The notes under the pieces are model-generated. The model ran no database searches. It had not been told where the DNA came from and saw only the letters and a program-made list of their open reading frames with translations. Of a stretch of 64,000 nt of DNA, positions 51,790-61,341 are shown one piece after another. Each line of letters starts with the position of its first letter. Positions within the stretch are counted from its first letter, which is position 1. Source of the stretch: CAYYWP01 sp050176585 (GTDB taxonomy: Bacteria; Desulfobacterota; Binatia; HRBIN30; CADEER01); NCBI GenBank assembly GCA_050176585.1, contig JBFXHX010000004.1:99576-163575 (forward strand). Direction: 5' to 3'. Made by a program: the position numbers and the translations under genes.

Positions 51790-53169
51790 TCAGCGCGTCT
51801 CCTGCGCGGCCTCGGGCACCAACACGGGCCTGTCGAGGAAGCGTGCCAGGACGCCCCAAATGACGATGGCGGACAACACCCCGGTCAAGAAGTCGGTCAG
51901 CACGACCATTATCGCGGTGTACGCCATCAAACCGATGTGGAAACCGCTGTGGGCGAGCACCTGCCGCACTTCGGCGGGCTTCACCATCGCCGTCGCCACG
52001 TAGAGGAGGATTCCCCCGATGCACGCCATGGGGACCATCTCGAGATAGCTCGCCAGGTACAGAGCGAGGCCGAGCTTCAGGACGCACTTGAAGATGCCGG
52101 CCAGCGGGGAGATCGCGCCGACTTTGATGTTCGTCGCCGTCCGCGCCAACGCGCCCGTGTGCGGAAACCCGTTCAGCAGCGGGATGATGATCTGCACCAG
52201 ACCCTGTCCCCACAGTTCCTTGTTGGGGTTGTACGGCAAGCCGCGATTGTCGGCGAGGCGATCGGCCATGCGCGAGCAGAGCAGGCTCTCGACTGCCGCG
52301 ACGAACACGATGGCGACCACGAAATATGCCAGATCGCCCAGGAACTCCGCGCTCATCGGTGGCATCGCGGGCGGCGTGAAGACCCAGAAGTCGGTCGGAA
52401 TCGTGCCATATTTGTCCCGCACCATCGTGAGCCCCTTGTCGCTCCACGCCGTGGCGGCCAAGACCGCGGTGGCGCCGATGGCCACGAGCGGCGCCGGGAT
52501 GAATGGTGAGAGCTTCAGCAAGTATTTGGTGATCAGAAAGGTGGCCAAGCCGAGCCCCACGGCGTAGCCGCTGATCTGGCCGGCGTTGGCCGTGATCACC
52601 CGGATCTTGTCCGTCAGGGCGTAGCCCATCTGGGCCTTGAGACCGAGCACCTCGCCGATCTGCGAGAGCGCGATGGTGATGGCGATCCCAATCGTGAAGC
52701 CGACGATGATCGAGTGCGGCACCCGGGCGACAATGCTGCCGAGTCGCGCGACCCCGAATACCATCAGGATGACACCCGACAGCACCGCGGCGAGCACCAG
52801 CACGGAGTGGTCATACGTCGCCATCAACCCACCGATCACCGGGATGAACGCTGCCGTCGGGCCGTACACCTGGTACTTGGATCCGCCCCACAACGCGCCG
52901 ACCAGCCCGGCGATGGCGCCGCCCACGATGCCCTGCTCCGGCCGCAGGCCGGAGGCCATGGCAAAGCCCATGGCCAGCGGGATAGCGACCATCGCGACGA
53001 TCAATCCGGCGGTGAAGTCGCGGAAGACGTTCAGCCGCCAGTCGCCGCGCCAGAGGTCTTCGTAGCGCCCGTCGAGGGGGTTGAGGAAGTATGCGAGGCG
53101 CGCGCCGAGCGGCACTGCGTCCGGCGCGGACGCCTCGGGCGTAATGGGGGACGTCGCCGCGTTACGCAT
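51790..53169 (-). CDS. SulP-family anion (bicarbonate/sulfate) transporter without STAS domain
   Basis: 459-residue SulP permease. About 12 membrane segments, starting after FRDFTAGLIVAMVAIPLAMG (the family's first helix) with GLRPEQGIVGGAIAGLVGAL, YGPTAAFIPVIGGLMATY and LPYNPNKELWGQGLVQIIIP. The C-terminal STAS domain usual for the family is missing; the protein ends soon after the last helix (ARFLDRPVLVPEAAQETR). The adjacent tandem stress proteins could substitute for it. ATG at 53169 overlaps the carbonic anhydrase stop by 8 bases. The carbonic anhydrase partner suggests bicarbonate as the cargo (BicA-like); sulfate is the alternative. Confidence 0.9.
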   Translation of the reverse strand: MRNAATSPITPEASAPDAVPLGARLAYFLNPLDGRYEDLWRGDWRLNVFRDFTAGLIVAMVAIPLAMGFAMASGLRPEQGIVGGAIAGLVGALWGGSKYQVYGPTAAFIPVIGGLMATYDHSVLVLAAVLSGVILMVFGVARLGSIVARVPHSIIVGFTIGIAITIALSQIGEVLGLKAQMGYALTDKIRVITANAGQISGYAVGLGLATFLITKYLLKLSPFIPAPLVAIGATAVLAATAWSDKGLTMVRDKYGTIPTDFWVFTPPAMPPMSAEFLGDLAYFVVAIVFVAAVESLLCSRMADRLADNRGLPYNPNKELWGQGLVQIIIPLLNGFPHTGALARTATNIKVGAISPLAGIFKCVLKLGLALYLASYLEMVPMACIGGILLYVATAMVKPAEVRQVLAHSGFHIGLMAYTAIMVVLTDFLTGVLSAIVIWGVLARFLDRPVLVPEAAQETR

Positions 53170-53833
53170 TTGCCGCCTCCGGTGCGCCGGCTGTCTGCGG
53201 CGCGGGCGTCTCCGCGAGCTCGCACAACGGCTGCCAGACGCCTCGTTCGGGGCTCCACATTAGAAACTCGCCGTGCCGGATGTCGTAGGTCCAGCCGTGG
53301 AGCTCGACGGCGCCGGACTTCAGCTTCGCGGCCACGCAAGGGTGCGTGCGCAGATTGTCGAGTTGCGCCAGGACGTTTTCCTGAACCAACGCCTCGAGCA
53401 GCTTCTCTTCGGATGCGCCGTTCGCGGTCTCGAGCACGACCGCGCGTGCGCGCGCCGCATACGCGACCCAATGAGCGACCGCCGGCAGCTCGGCCACGGC
53501 GTCAGGGTGCAACACGGCTTTCATGGCGCCGCAATCGGAATGTCCGCACACGATGATGTGCTTCACCTTCAGCACCCGGACGGCGTACTCGATCGTCGCC
53601 GCCACGCCCCCCGAGTGCTCGCCGTGTGCGGGCACGATGTTGCCGGCGTTGCGGCAAATAAACAGCTCGCCGGGTCCCACTTGTACGAGCAGGCTCGGCA
53701 CCACGCGCGAGTCACTGCAGGTGATGAGCAGAAACTGCGGCGATTGCGCCGAGGCCAAGTCCTCGAAAAGCTTGCGCTGCTGCGGAAAAATCTCGCTCTG
53801 AAAACGCAACACTCCGTCGATCAGCTTTTTCAT
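53162..53833 (-). CDS. Beta-class carbonic anhydrase
   Basis: 223-residue enzyme interconverting CO2 and bicarbonate. Zinc ligands C39 (TCSDSRV), H98 and C101 (CGHSDCGAM), with the D41-R43 catalytic pair, all at canonical spacing. Other typical parts: FICRNAGNIVPAHG and GAVELHGWTYDI near the C-terminus. ATG at 53833. First gene of a four-gene operon with a SulP transporter and two stress proteins; it may supply bicarbonate or CO2 to carboxylases such as the acetone-carboxylase-like complex in this window (inference). Confidence 0.94.
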   Translation of the reverse strand: MKKLIDGVLRFQSEIFPQQRKLFEDLASAQSPQFLLITCSDSRVVPSLLVQVGPGELFICRNAGNIVPAHGEHSGGVAATIEYAVRVLKVKHIIVCGHSDCGAMKAVLHPDAVAELPAVAHWVAYAARARAVVLETANGASEEKLLEALVQENVLAQLDNLRTHPCVAAKLKSGAVELHGWTYDIRHGEFLMWSPERGVWQPLCELAETPAPQTAGAPEAANA

Positions 53834-54617
53834 GACTTCGCTTCCTCAAACTCTTGGTTCGCGCGGCGAGCGCGAACGAGTTCGCTCGACTCCCGAGTCA
53901 CGCCAAGGTGGAGCCTGGTCGCGAGCCTCGGTGCCGCCCCAGAGCGGCGGCGGGTATGGAGTGAGCTAGAGGAGTCGCGGCGGGGGACGGCCGTAGCCAA
54001 TTGGCTCCGGCCCGAAGCGAAGAACGGCTGAGGCGATCAGCGGGACGCGCCGCAAGACGGGCGCAATGGGTGGCGCTGGGGCGATTGCGGAGCAGCACGC
54101 CCCGACAGGCGGCGTGGAATTGCCCGGCGCCGGCGAGGACGCGCCGGCTGCGCTCACTTCGCGGGGGGGCGGGTCAGCCGCCAGCTCGGCGGTAGCCGCC
54201 TGGCGGCGGCTCGTACCCGATACATGCGCGATACCGCTGGACACCCGCAGCTTGCCGGCTCGCGCGTGTCGCAGCGGCGCATCCGCGCCCGGCGCGCCGC
54301 TCGGAAACTGCAGGAGCAGAGCGAGCGCAAGCGGCAGCAGACGCAGGGGAGTCTGGAAAATACTCAATCGGCTGTGCTGGCTAGGGGCGGGCACGCGTCG
54401 CGGGTCGTCCGGCCGAGAAGCGTACGGAAGACCGCGGCGCGTGTCAACTCGCAAGGCGCACAGGTACCGAAAGATCATGCTCCGAGTCGGACGTAGCGCG
54501 AACGCGGAGATTCAACCCGGTCACGCATTCCGTATGGCCATCCGCGGTCGTTCTAAAAGCGGTGGTGGCCGCTTCCTCGGCAGCGCAACGCATGTTACGG
54601 CACGCCGTGAGGTGATC
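53834..54617. other. Intergenic region with one doubtful small gene
   Basis: About 780 bases between the divergent carbonic anhydrase and OsmC genes. It must hold both promoters. Apart from the low-confidence secreted frame at 53966-54367, nothing was recognised. Confidence 0.5.
53966..54367 (-). CDS. Possible small secreted protein, low confidence
   Basis: 133-residue frame starting at a TTG (54367) whose first residues look like a signal peptide (LRLLPLALALLLQFPSGAPG). The remainder is Ala/Pro/Arg-rich low-complexity sequence without a known family. No ATG start and no good ribosome-binding site. GC-rich DNA easily yields such frames, so this may be spurious. Confidence 0.25.
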   Translation of the reverse strand: MSIFQTPLRLLPLALALLLQFPSGAPGADAPLRHARAGKLRVSSGIAHVSGTSRRQAATAELAADPPPREVSAAGASSPAPGNSTPPVGACCSAIAPAPPIAPVLRRVPLIASAVLRFGPEPIGYGRPPPRLL

Positions 54618-55136
54618 ATGCCCAAAGTCACTGCCTACGTGGATTGCGAAAACAAAGGGAAGTTGCTGGACGAGGTGCGCGGCTATCAAGACGTCACCGA
54701 CGAGGCGACCGGCAAGGTGCTCGGCGGAGGGCCGCACGAGTCGCTGACGTTCTTCGCCGACGAACCGCCGCGCTTGGAGGGCGACGGCCGCTACCCGCAG
54801 CCGCTCACCTACATCGCCGGCGGCGTCGGCACGTGTCTGCTCGCCAACCTCAAACTGTTCGCGATCAAGATGCGCCTGGAGCTGCGCGCCGCGCGCGCGC
54901 ACGTCGAGATGGATTTCTTCCAGAACCAGCGCGGCTCGGTGTGGGACGGCAACATTGAAAGCGGGCTGCGCGAGGTGCGCACGCGGTTGGAGATCGAATC
55001 CGACGAGCCGGAGGAGAAGCTCCTGAAGCTGGTGCGCAACGCCAAGCGCGGTTGCTTTGCCGAGAACATGGTGAAGGCGGCAGCCCCGGTAAAGGGCACG
55101 GTGTTCATCAACGGCCGAGAGGTCGAGGTGGAGTAG
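54618..55136 (+). CDS. OsmC-family protein
   Basis: 172-residue OsmC/Ohr-fold protein, a thiol peroxidase family. The two conserved cysteines appear in GGVGTCLLANLKLFAIKMRL (about residue 75) and NAKRGCFAENM (about 150), with a Glu/Arg-rich helix between. ATG at 54618 with GAGGTG at 54609-54614; longer open frames upstream are shadow. Likely detoxifies organic hydroperoxides or acts as a thiol reductase; exact substrate unknown. Stands alone between the carbonic anhydrase and the sensor kinase. Confidence 0.88.
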   Translation: MPKVTAYVDCENKGKLLDEVRGYQDVTDEATGKVLGGGPHESLTFFADEPPRLEGDGRYPQPLTYIAGGVGTCLLANLKLFAIKMRLELRAARAHVEMDFFQNQRGSVWDGNIESGLREVRTRLEIESDEPEEKLLKLVRNAKRGCFAENMVKAAAPVKGTVFINGREVEVE

Positions 55137-55432
55137 AACTGTCCCGCGGCCGACCTGGCGCACAGGCCGAGCGCCAGGTCGGCCAAGCACCCCAGCGCGG
55201 CCCTGCTGTACGCGGCCAGCTCGGAGGCGGCGGCAGCCAGCGGTCGACCTGCCCGCAAGCGCCGGCGTAGGTCGCCACTGGCCGAGCAGTGCTCCGCCCC
55301 ATCGGCTTTACCTACACTCCGCTTTGGCGTTCCGTCTCACCTGGGGCCTTGACGCCCTGCCATGTGGCCGTCAAGCTGACCGGTGCGGACGCGCCCCGGT
55401 AGGACCGCGTTAGCGGAGTGTGAAAGCCCAAA

Positions 55433-58400
55433 ATGTGTCCCGCTATGGTAGAGCGAGCGGCGGCTGTCTCGAGTGATCCGAGCAGTATTCTCGAATGCGA
55501 GGGCAACTGCCACATCGTCCAGGTCTATACCAACGACGCGTACCTGATCGATGTGCTCGCCCGGTTCGTCGGCAGCGGCCTGGGCGCCGGCGAAGCCGTC
55601 GTCATCATCGTCACCGCCGAGCATCGCCGCGAGCTGGAGGAGCAGCTGCACGCGCGCGGCATGAGGGTGTCCGTAGCCCGAGAAGCGGGGCGCTACATCG
55701 CCCTGGATACCGGTGAGGTGCTCGCGCAGTTCATGGACGAAAACGGCCCGGACGAGGCGCGTTTTCGCGCCGTCGTCGACCCCGTCCTGGAGCGCGCCGC
55801 CGCCAGTGCTCCGCGCCTGCGCGTGTTCGGGGAGATGGTGGCTGAGCTCTGCAAGGACGGACGCCCCGGAGCCGCCATCGCGCTGGAACGCATGTGGAAC
55901 CGCGTCGGCGAGGAGCGATCACTCTCGCTGTTGTGCGCGTATCCACTCGCGGCGTTCGCCACCAACGATGATGTGCAGGCATTTCAGGCCGTCTGCGATG
56001 CGCACGGCCACGTCATCCCGACCGAGGGATACAGCGCGCTCACCCATCCCGATGCCCAGCTGCGCAGAATCTCGGAGCTCGAGCAACGCGGGCGGGCCCT
56101 AGAGTCGGAGATCGCCAGTCGGCAGGCGGCCGAGAACGCGCTCGACCTGCGCGACGGCGTGTTGCGCGCTTTGGTGGACGCGTCGCCCACCGCGATCGTG
56201 GTCATCGATGCGGATACCACCGTCAGCGTGTGGAATCCCGCCGCGGCGCAGCTGTTCGGGTGGTCGCCGGAGGAGGTCGTCGGCCGCAGCCTCCCGATCG
56301 TTCCGGCTGAAAAGCTCGCCGAGTGCGCGTCGATGCGCGAAGCGGTCGCCAGGGGCGAGCGTGTCTCGGGCGTCGAGACGTATCGGCTCGCCCGCGATGG
56401 TTCGGCGGTTCCAGTGACGATCTCGGTCGGCGCCCTTGCGCAGGCGCAGGCGCCGGGCGGGATGGTGCTCATCTTCGAGGACTTGCGGCAGCGAAAGCCG
56501 GCCGAGCACGCGCGCGCACAACTGGCGGCGATCGTCGAGTCCTCCGACGATGCCATCGTCGGCAAGACGCTGGAGGGCATCATCACCAGCTGGAACCGCG
56601 GCGCGGAACGGCTCTTCGGGTACACCGCGGACGAAATGGTCGGGCGGTCGATCATGCGCATTGTCCCGTCTGAACGGTCGCAGGACGTGCAGACGATTCT
56701 CGCGGCGATGAGCCGCGGCGAGCGGGTGGAGCACTTCGAAACTGAGCGGGTCTGCAAGGACGGTCGGCGCATCAGCGTGTCGCTCACCGTGTCGCCGATC
56801 AGAGATTCGGCCGGCCGGATCATCGGCGCGTCCAAGATCGCCCGCGACGTCACCGAGCGGAAGCGCGTCGAAGGCGAGCGCCGCGCGGCGCTGCGCGAGC
56901 TCTCGACGCTCTACCGGATCGGGCAAACGGTGTACGCGGAGCTCGACCGCCAACGGCTGCTCCAGACGATCACCGATGCCGCCACCGACCTGTCCGGGGC
57001 GCAGTTCGGCGCATTCTTCTACAATTCGGTGGACGAGCGGGGCGATCAGTACCTGTTGTACACGCTCTCCGGCGCGCCCCGCGAAGCCTTCGAGAAGTTC
57101 GGCGCTCCCCGCATCACCCAGATCTTTGCTCCCACGTTCGCCGGCCAAGGCGTGGTGCGCCTCGACGACGTGCGGAGAGACCCGCGCTACGGGCACAACG
57201 CGCCGCATCGCGGCGTTCCAGAAGGGCACCTTCCGGTCACCAGCTATCTCGCCGTCCCGGTGAGCGGCCGCACCGGCGAGGTATTCGGCGGCCTTTTCCT
57301 CGGCCACCCGGAACCGGGCGTCTTCAGCGAAGCTGCCGAGCGCATCGTGGTCGCCCTGGCCAACCAGGCGGCGATCGCGCTCGACAACGCACGCCTGTAC
57401 GAAGCGGAGCAGCGCGCGCGAGTTGCCGCGGAGGATGCGAGCCGCGCCAAGGACCAGTTCCTGGCGATGTTGAGTCACGAGCTGCGAAACCCGCTCTCCG
57501 CCGTGCACAACGCTATCAGGACCGCCGAGCTCGATCCGGAACGGCGGGAACGCGCGCTGGACATCGCGCACCGAGGGACCGATCAACTCACCCGCCTCGT
57601 GGATGACCTGTTGGACGTCGCGCGCATCACCCAGGGCCGAATCTCGCTGCGCAAGGCGACGGTGCCACTCAGCGCGGTGCTGGAACGCGCAATCGATTCC
57701 ATGCGCGAGTCGTTCGAAGATCATTCGGTGGCGATCACGCTGTCACTGCCGGCCCGCGAGCTCGAAGTGGAAGGCGACGGCGCGCGCCTCGAGCAGGTGA
57801 TCGGCAATCTGCTCTCCAACGCGGCGAAGTACACCGACCCCGGGGGCCGCATCACCGTGACCCTCGAGCACGAGGGCAACGAGGCGGTGCTGCGGATCCG
57901 GGATACGGGCATCGGCATTCCGCCCGACATGCTCTCCCACGTGTTCGAGCTGTTCCGGCAGGCGGATCAGAGCCTGGATCGCGCGCGGGGCGGGCTTGGC
58001 ATCGGGCTGACCCTGGTCAAGCAGCTCGTGGAATTGCACGGGGGCCGCGTCGAGGCGCACAGCGAGGGCGCCGGCAAAGGGGCGGAGTTCGTGGTGCGAC
58101 TACCCGCGGCTGTTCGGGCGAAGAAGATCTCGGCGCCGAGCGCTCCGCTCGCGACCGAACGTCACCCCCCCGCGCGCGTACTGATCGTGGAGGACAACGC
58201 GGACGCAGCGGAGAGCTTGCGCATGCTGCTCGAGCTGCTCGGGCACCGCGTGCGCGCCGTCACCGACGGTCCGTCGGCGCTGGCAGCGGCTCGCGCAAAT
58301 CCGCCGGACGTAATGATCATCGACATCGGCTTACCCGGCATGAACGGGTACGATCTCGCGCAGGCCATTCGCGCCGATGAAGGCCTGCGGCGCATCACGC

Positions 58401-58552
58401 TGATCGCCCTGACCGGCTACGGTCAGGAAGAAGATCGCCAGCGCTCGCTGAGCGCCGGGTTCGACTACCACCTGGTGAAGCCGGTCGACCTCGAGGTGTT
58501 CAAACGCGTCGTCGAAGGGATTACCCCGGCGAAGTCGCTCACCGTGCATTGA
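55433..58552 (+). CDS. Hybrid sensor histidine kinase: MEDS-PAS-PAS-GAF-HisKA-HATPase-REC
   Basis: 1039-residue soluble hybrid kinase. Residues about 20-205 form a MEDS/DcmR-like sensory domain (HIVQVYTNDAYLIDVLARFV, GEAVVIIVTAEHRRELEEQL, SLLCAYPLAAF). Then PAS1 (about 246-360, DASPTAIVVIDADTTVSVWN), PAS2 (about 370-490, SSDDAIVGKTLEGIITSWNR), GAF (about 505-665), HisKA with phospho-acceptor H682 (MLSHELRNPLSA), the ATPase domain (N box GNLLSNAAKY, G1 box RIRDTGIGIP) and a C-terminal receiver with D964 (MIIDIGLPGMNG). No membrane helix, so the signal is cytoplasmic. MEDS domains are named for methanogen and methylotroph sensors. No partner regulator is adjacent except a broken FixJ-like gene at 60196. 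Confidence 0.93.
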   Translation: MCPAMVERAAAVSSDPSSILECEGNCHIVQVYTNDAYLIDVLARFVGSGLGAGEAVVIIVTAEHRRELEEQLHARGMRVSVAREAGRYIALDTGEVLAQFMDENGPDEARFRAVVDPVLERAAASAPRLRVFGEMVAELCKDGRPGAAIALERMWNRVGEERSLSLLCAYPLAAFATNDDVQAFQAVCDAHGHVIPTEGYSALTHPDAQLRRISELEQRGRALESEIASRQAAENALDLRDGVLRALVDASPTAIVVIDADTTVSVWNPAAAQLFGWSPEEVVGRSLPIVPAEKLAECASMREAVARGERVSGVETYRLARDGSAVPVTISVGALAQAQAPGGMVLIFEDLRQRKPAEHARAQLAAIVESSDDAIVGKTLEGIITSWNRGAERLFGYTADEMVGRSIMRIVPSERSQDVQTILAAMSRGERVEHFETERVCKDGRRISVSLTVSPIRDSAGRIIGASKIARDVTERKRVEGERRAALRELSTLYRIGQTVYAELDRQRLLQTITDAATDLSGAQFGAFFYNSVDERGDQYLLYTLSGAPREAFEKFGAPRITQIFAPTFAGQGVVRLDDVRRDPRYGHNAPHRGVPEGHLPVTSYLAVPVSGRTGEVFGGLFLGHPEPGVFSEAAERIVVALANQAAIALDNARLYEAEQRARVAAEDASRAKDQFLAMLSHELRNPLSAVHNAIRTAELDPERRERALDIAHRGTDQLTRLVDDLLDVARITQGRISLRKATVPLSAVLERAIDSMRESFEDHSVAITLSLPARELEVEGDGARLEQVIGNLLSNAAKYTDPGGRITVTLEHEGNEAVLRIRDTGIGIPPDMLSHVFELFRQADQSLDRARGGLGIGLTLVKQLVELHGGRVEAHSEGAGKGAEFVVRLPAAVRAKKISAPSAPLATERHPPARVLIVEDNADAAESLRMLLELLGHRVRAVTDGPSALAAARANPPDVMIIDIGLPGMNGYDLAQAIRADEGLRRITLIALTGYGQEEDRQRSLSAGFDYHLVKPVDLEVFKRVVEGITPAKSLTVH

Positions 58553-58652
58553 CGGCGAGCCGCCCGCGTCGACCGCGCTCCGGATTCAGGCGCGCGGCCG
58601 ACGCCCGTCAACCCCGCGGCGCGCGCCGCGGGTGGCCAGTTGTCGTGCCGGA

Positions 58653-58850
58653 TCAGATCCGGCGCGCGAAGTCGTCGAGCTGCCGCTCGGCTTCGTCCTT
58701 CGCGATCCCGTAGCGCTCCTGGATCTTGCCGGCCAATTGATCGCGCTTGCCGGCAACCTGATCCAGGTCATCGTCCGTGAGCTGCCCCCACTTCTCCTTT
58801 ACCCGGCCTTTGAACTGCTTCCACTGCCCTTCGACCTGATCCCAATTCAT
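58653..58850 (-). CDS. CsbD-family stress protein
   Basis: 65-residue hydrophilic protein. The start MNWDQVEGQWKQFKGRVKEK and LTDDDLDQVAGKRDQLAGKI are diagnostic of CsbD. ATG at 58850 with a perfect AGGAGG at 58857-58862. The family accumulates in general stress; molecular role unknown. Monocistronic. Confidence 0.95.
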   Translation of the reverse strand: MNWDQVEGQWKQFKGRVKEKWGQLTDDDLDQVAGKRDQLAGKIQERYGIAKDEAERQLDDFARRI

Positions 58851-59098
58851 TCCCAACCTCCTGGCGCCTTATCGGGCGGCTGACGTGATCACTCTGCTGC
58901 GCAGAGCAGGTCGCGTGCCGAAGCCCGGCGGCGCGGGTTGCGACGATGTCGTCAGCCCCACCGGAACGATGTGCATGCTCGCCATGTACGCCCGGTAGGG
59001 CCGCAGGCCGCGGGGAGAACGGATTCAGCGCAGAGACGTGCAGCGCGAAGATCGACGGCTCGAGGCGTCCGCAACTGCCTCGCAGCGGTGAGTCTCGC

Positions 59099-59458
59099 TC
59101 AGACGTCCACCACGACCCTGAAACCGCCGTAGATCATGCGCTTGGCGTCGAACGGTACGTCCTTTCGGTCCATGGATGCCAAGCGCGGGTCCTTCATGAC
59201 CCGGGCATTCACCTGATCGCGATGCCGGCGTGATTTGTAAATGATCCAGGAAAACCAGACGACCTCGTCCGGTTTCAGCTTCACGCTCTGCGGAAAGGAC
59301 GTGTGCTTCCCCGGCTTCACGTCGTCCGCGATGCACTCGCGATATTCGAGCGCGCCGTGCTCGCGCCAGATCTTGCCGGCCTGGCGCGCGAGACGGCGGT
59401 ACGCGGCGATGTTTCGCTTCGGTACCGGGATCACGAACCCATCGACATAGTTGGCCAT
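59099..59458 (-). CDS. DUF1428 family protein
   Basis: 119-residue protein of the DUF1428 (YbaA-like) family, recognised from MANYVDGFVIPVPKRNIAAY, GALEYRECIADDV and RMIYGGFRVVVDV at the C-terminus. A ferredoxin-like alpha/beta fold is usual for the family; function unknown. ATG at 59458; the open frame upstream has no resemblance. Confidence 0.88.
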   Translation of the reverse strand: MANYVDGFVIPVPKRNIAAYRRLARQAGKIWREHGALEYRECIADDVKPGKHTSFPQSVKLKPDEVVWFSWIIYKSRRHRDQVNARVMKDPRLASMDRKDVPFDAKRMIYGGFRVVVDV

Positions 59459-59553
59459 CAACGACAACCCCACATCCATCTGTGATCGGCTGCGCCGAGC
59501 GCCCGCGGGCGAGCGCCGACACACGGGAGCACCACCTACGCGCGGTTCCATGA

Positions 59554-59957
59554 TCATGCAAGCTGCGCGTTACGCCGCCTGGCGGTGGCGTCCCGCACGT
59601 GCCGAGGATCAGGCGCCGTTGCCGAACGCGTCGCGTACGGAGCCCGCCCCGGCCGCGCGGACGGCGGTACCGCGGGAGCGAGCGTGTGGGCGCGAATGCG
59701 GTCCAGGTCGAGCGCATCCTCGCACGAGATCACGAAGCAGAACGGCCCCGCGCGGTCTTCGGACGCTCCCATTCATACGCTTCCAAAGACAGGCGCTGAT
59801 TGGCGCGCGAGCGCGAGAATCGATAGCGCACCAGGTCGTTCATCGCCTGGCAGAGCACCGCGAGCGCGAGCTCGTGCTCCGGCGGGACCGCGGTCGGCCG
59901 CGACCAGCGCTCCGTGAACTGGGCGAGCAGCATGACGCTCGGGTTCAGCGCTGGCAT
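59554..59957 (-). pseudogene. Frameshifted small conserved hypothetical
   Basis: Two overlapping minus-strand frames give one plausible protein: MPALNPSVMLLAQFTERW and LVRYRFSRSRANQRLSLEAY from 59957, then after a one-base shift near 59770 ASEDRAGPFCFVISCEDALD and LDRIRAH. The joined segment resembles a widespread small hypothetical whose C-terminal half reads 'EA-EW--S-D---PFSF---CEALGLDP---R'. Either decayed or mis-sequenced. No function known. Confidence 0.55.
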
Positions 59958-60195
59958 CGGGAATGGCCAACCACATCTCCTGCCGATGCTCGGCAGCGGC
60001 CGTATGCGACGGCATCATCGATCGCGTCCTCCGCCTCTTTCTGTGCGGGTAGATCGCAATCTTGACGCCAGCGCGGTGCGACGCGCCACGATGTTCGCCC
60101 CCGCCGCCCCCCCAGCCGCCTGCCCACCGGCTGGCGCACCGCGCCGACATGCGGGCCGCGCGGCGGCGCTATTCGAACGGGAGCCCGTCAGGTAT

Positions 60196-60824
60196 GTGCA
60201 GCGCGTGAGCGAGGGCGAACCCACCGTATTCGTCGTCGACGACGACGCGTCGGTCCGCCGGTTCACCGAGCGGTTGCTGCGCTCGTCGGGATTCCGGGTC
60301 CAGACGTTCGCATCGGCGAAGGAGCTCACTCAGCATGCGCGCGTGGACGGCCCGGCGTGCCTCGTGCTCGACGTCTACCTACCGGATCTGAGCGGCCTCG
60401 ATCTGCCGCGCCAGCTCGCCGGTCGGGCGTGCAGATCCCGATCATCTTCATCACCGGACGGGGCAGCATCCCCATGACGGTCCGCGCGATGAGAGAAGGC
60501 GCGGTCGAGTTCCTGACCAAGCCGACGCGCGCGCGGGATCTGCTCGCGGCCATCCATGCGGCGATCGAGCGCGATCGCTCCGCGCAGCGGGCGCGCCGCG
60601 ACGCGGATGCCTTGCGCGAGCGATATGCCCGGCTCACCGCGCGCGAGCGAAGTGCTTTCCCTCATCGTGGCCGGCCGTCTGAACAAGCAGATCGCCGGCG
60701 AGCTGGCGACGAGCGAGCGCACCGTCGAGTTCCATCGAACCACATCATGGAGAAGATGGCGGCCGACTCGGTCGCGGAGCTGGTGCGCATGGCGGCACAG
60801 CTCGGTCTCGGATCGCAGAGCTGA
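60196..60824 (+). pseudogene. FixJ/NarL-type response regulator with several frameshifts
   Basis: A receiver plus LuxR-type HTH regulator broken by at least three one-base shifts. Frame 1: EPTVFVVDDDASVRRFTERL and CLVLDVYLPDLSGLDLP (phospho-Asp in LDVYLP). Frame 2: IPIIFITGRGSIPMTVRAMR and EGAVEFLTKP. Frame 3: SEVLSLIVAGRLNKQIAGEL and ATSERTVEFHR, the HTH. Frame 2 again: NHIMEKMAADSVAELVRMAA, to the stop at 60824. Start probably GTG 60196 or 60205. It could be the cognate regulator of the kinase at 55433 if the breaks are sequence errors. Confidence 0.75.
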
Positions 60825-61341
60825 ACAGCCGCGGCGACAAGCCCGAGCCCCGGTCCTGCGGCACAGGAACCTCACCTGTCCCGAGAGGCAGCTGGAGCAC
60901 CGCGTTGGGCCCGACTGCGTTCGCAGCATGACGAAATGCCGCGCAGGCGGTCCCGACAGGCGTAGCCGGCGGGTGAACCGCCGCTCGTGGCCATCGTCGA
61001 CGGCGATGCCCTCGGTGCGGAAGTCGACGACCCGCCTGATCCGCGCGTGCGGCTACCGCGCGGAAGGGTTCGCTCCGGGCCAGGAGGATAGCGAGCTGTT
61101 CGGCCGCGAGCGCGGCGCGTCTCACCGGCGCGATCGCGCGGCACGCCGGGCGCGTTCGACTCGCCAACAGGGACCCTCCCCTCGACGAATCGGCGACCGG
61201 CCACTGCGGCTTCTAGCCGAAGCTCCTTCGCATGCTGGAAGTGCACGCGTTCGAGCACGGGGGCACGCAGGCCGGTCGTGAGACCATGGCGGGGCGCACC
61301 GGTGGCGAGCCGGTAACCGCGATCAGGAGCCGAGCCCGAGC
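60825..61341. other. Gene debris and non-coding sequence
   Basis: About 500 bases with no intact gene. It contains the receiver-domain remnant listed separately (60981-61116). The remainder has short frames without resemblance. Confidence 0.5.
60981..61116 (+). pseudogene. Fragment of a second FixJ-type receiver domain
   Basis: PLVAIVDGDA in one frame continues, after a one-base shift near 61010, as VRKSTTRLIRACGYRAEGFA and PGQEDSELFG, the usual first third of a FixJ-type receiver (VAIVDDD-x2-VRxS-xRLIRSxGY). Asp-Asp is changed to Asp-Gly-Asp. No phospho-Asp region or HTH follows, so this is a truncated remnant, probably of a tandem regulator next to the one at 60196. Confidence 0.55.
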
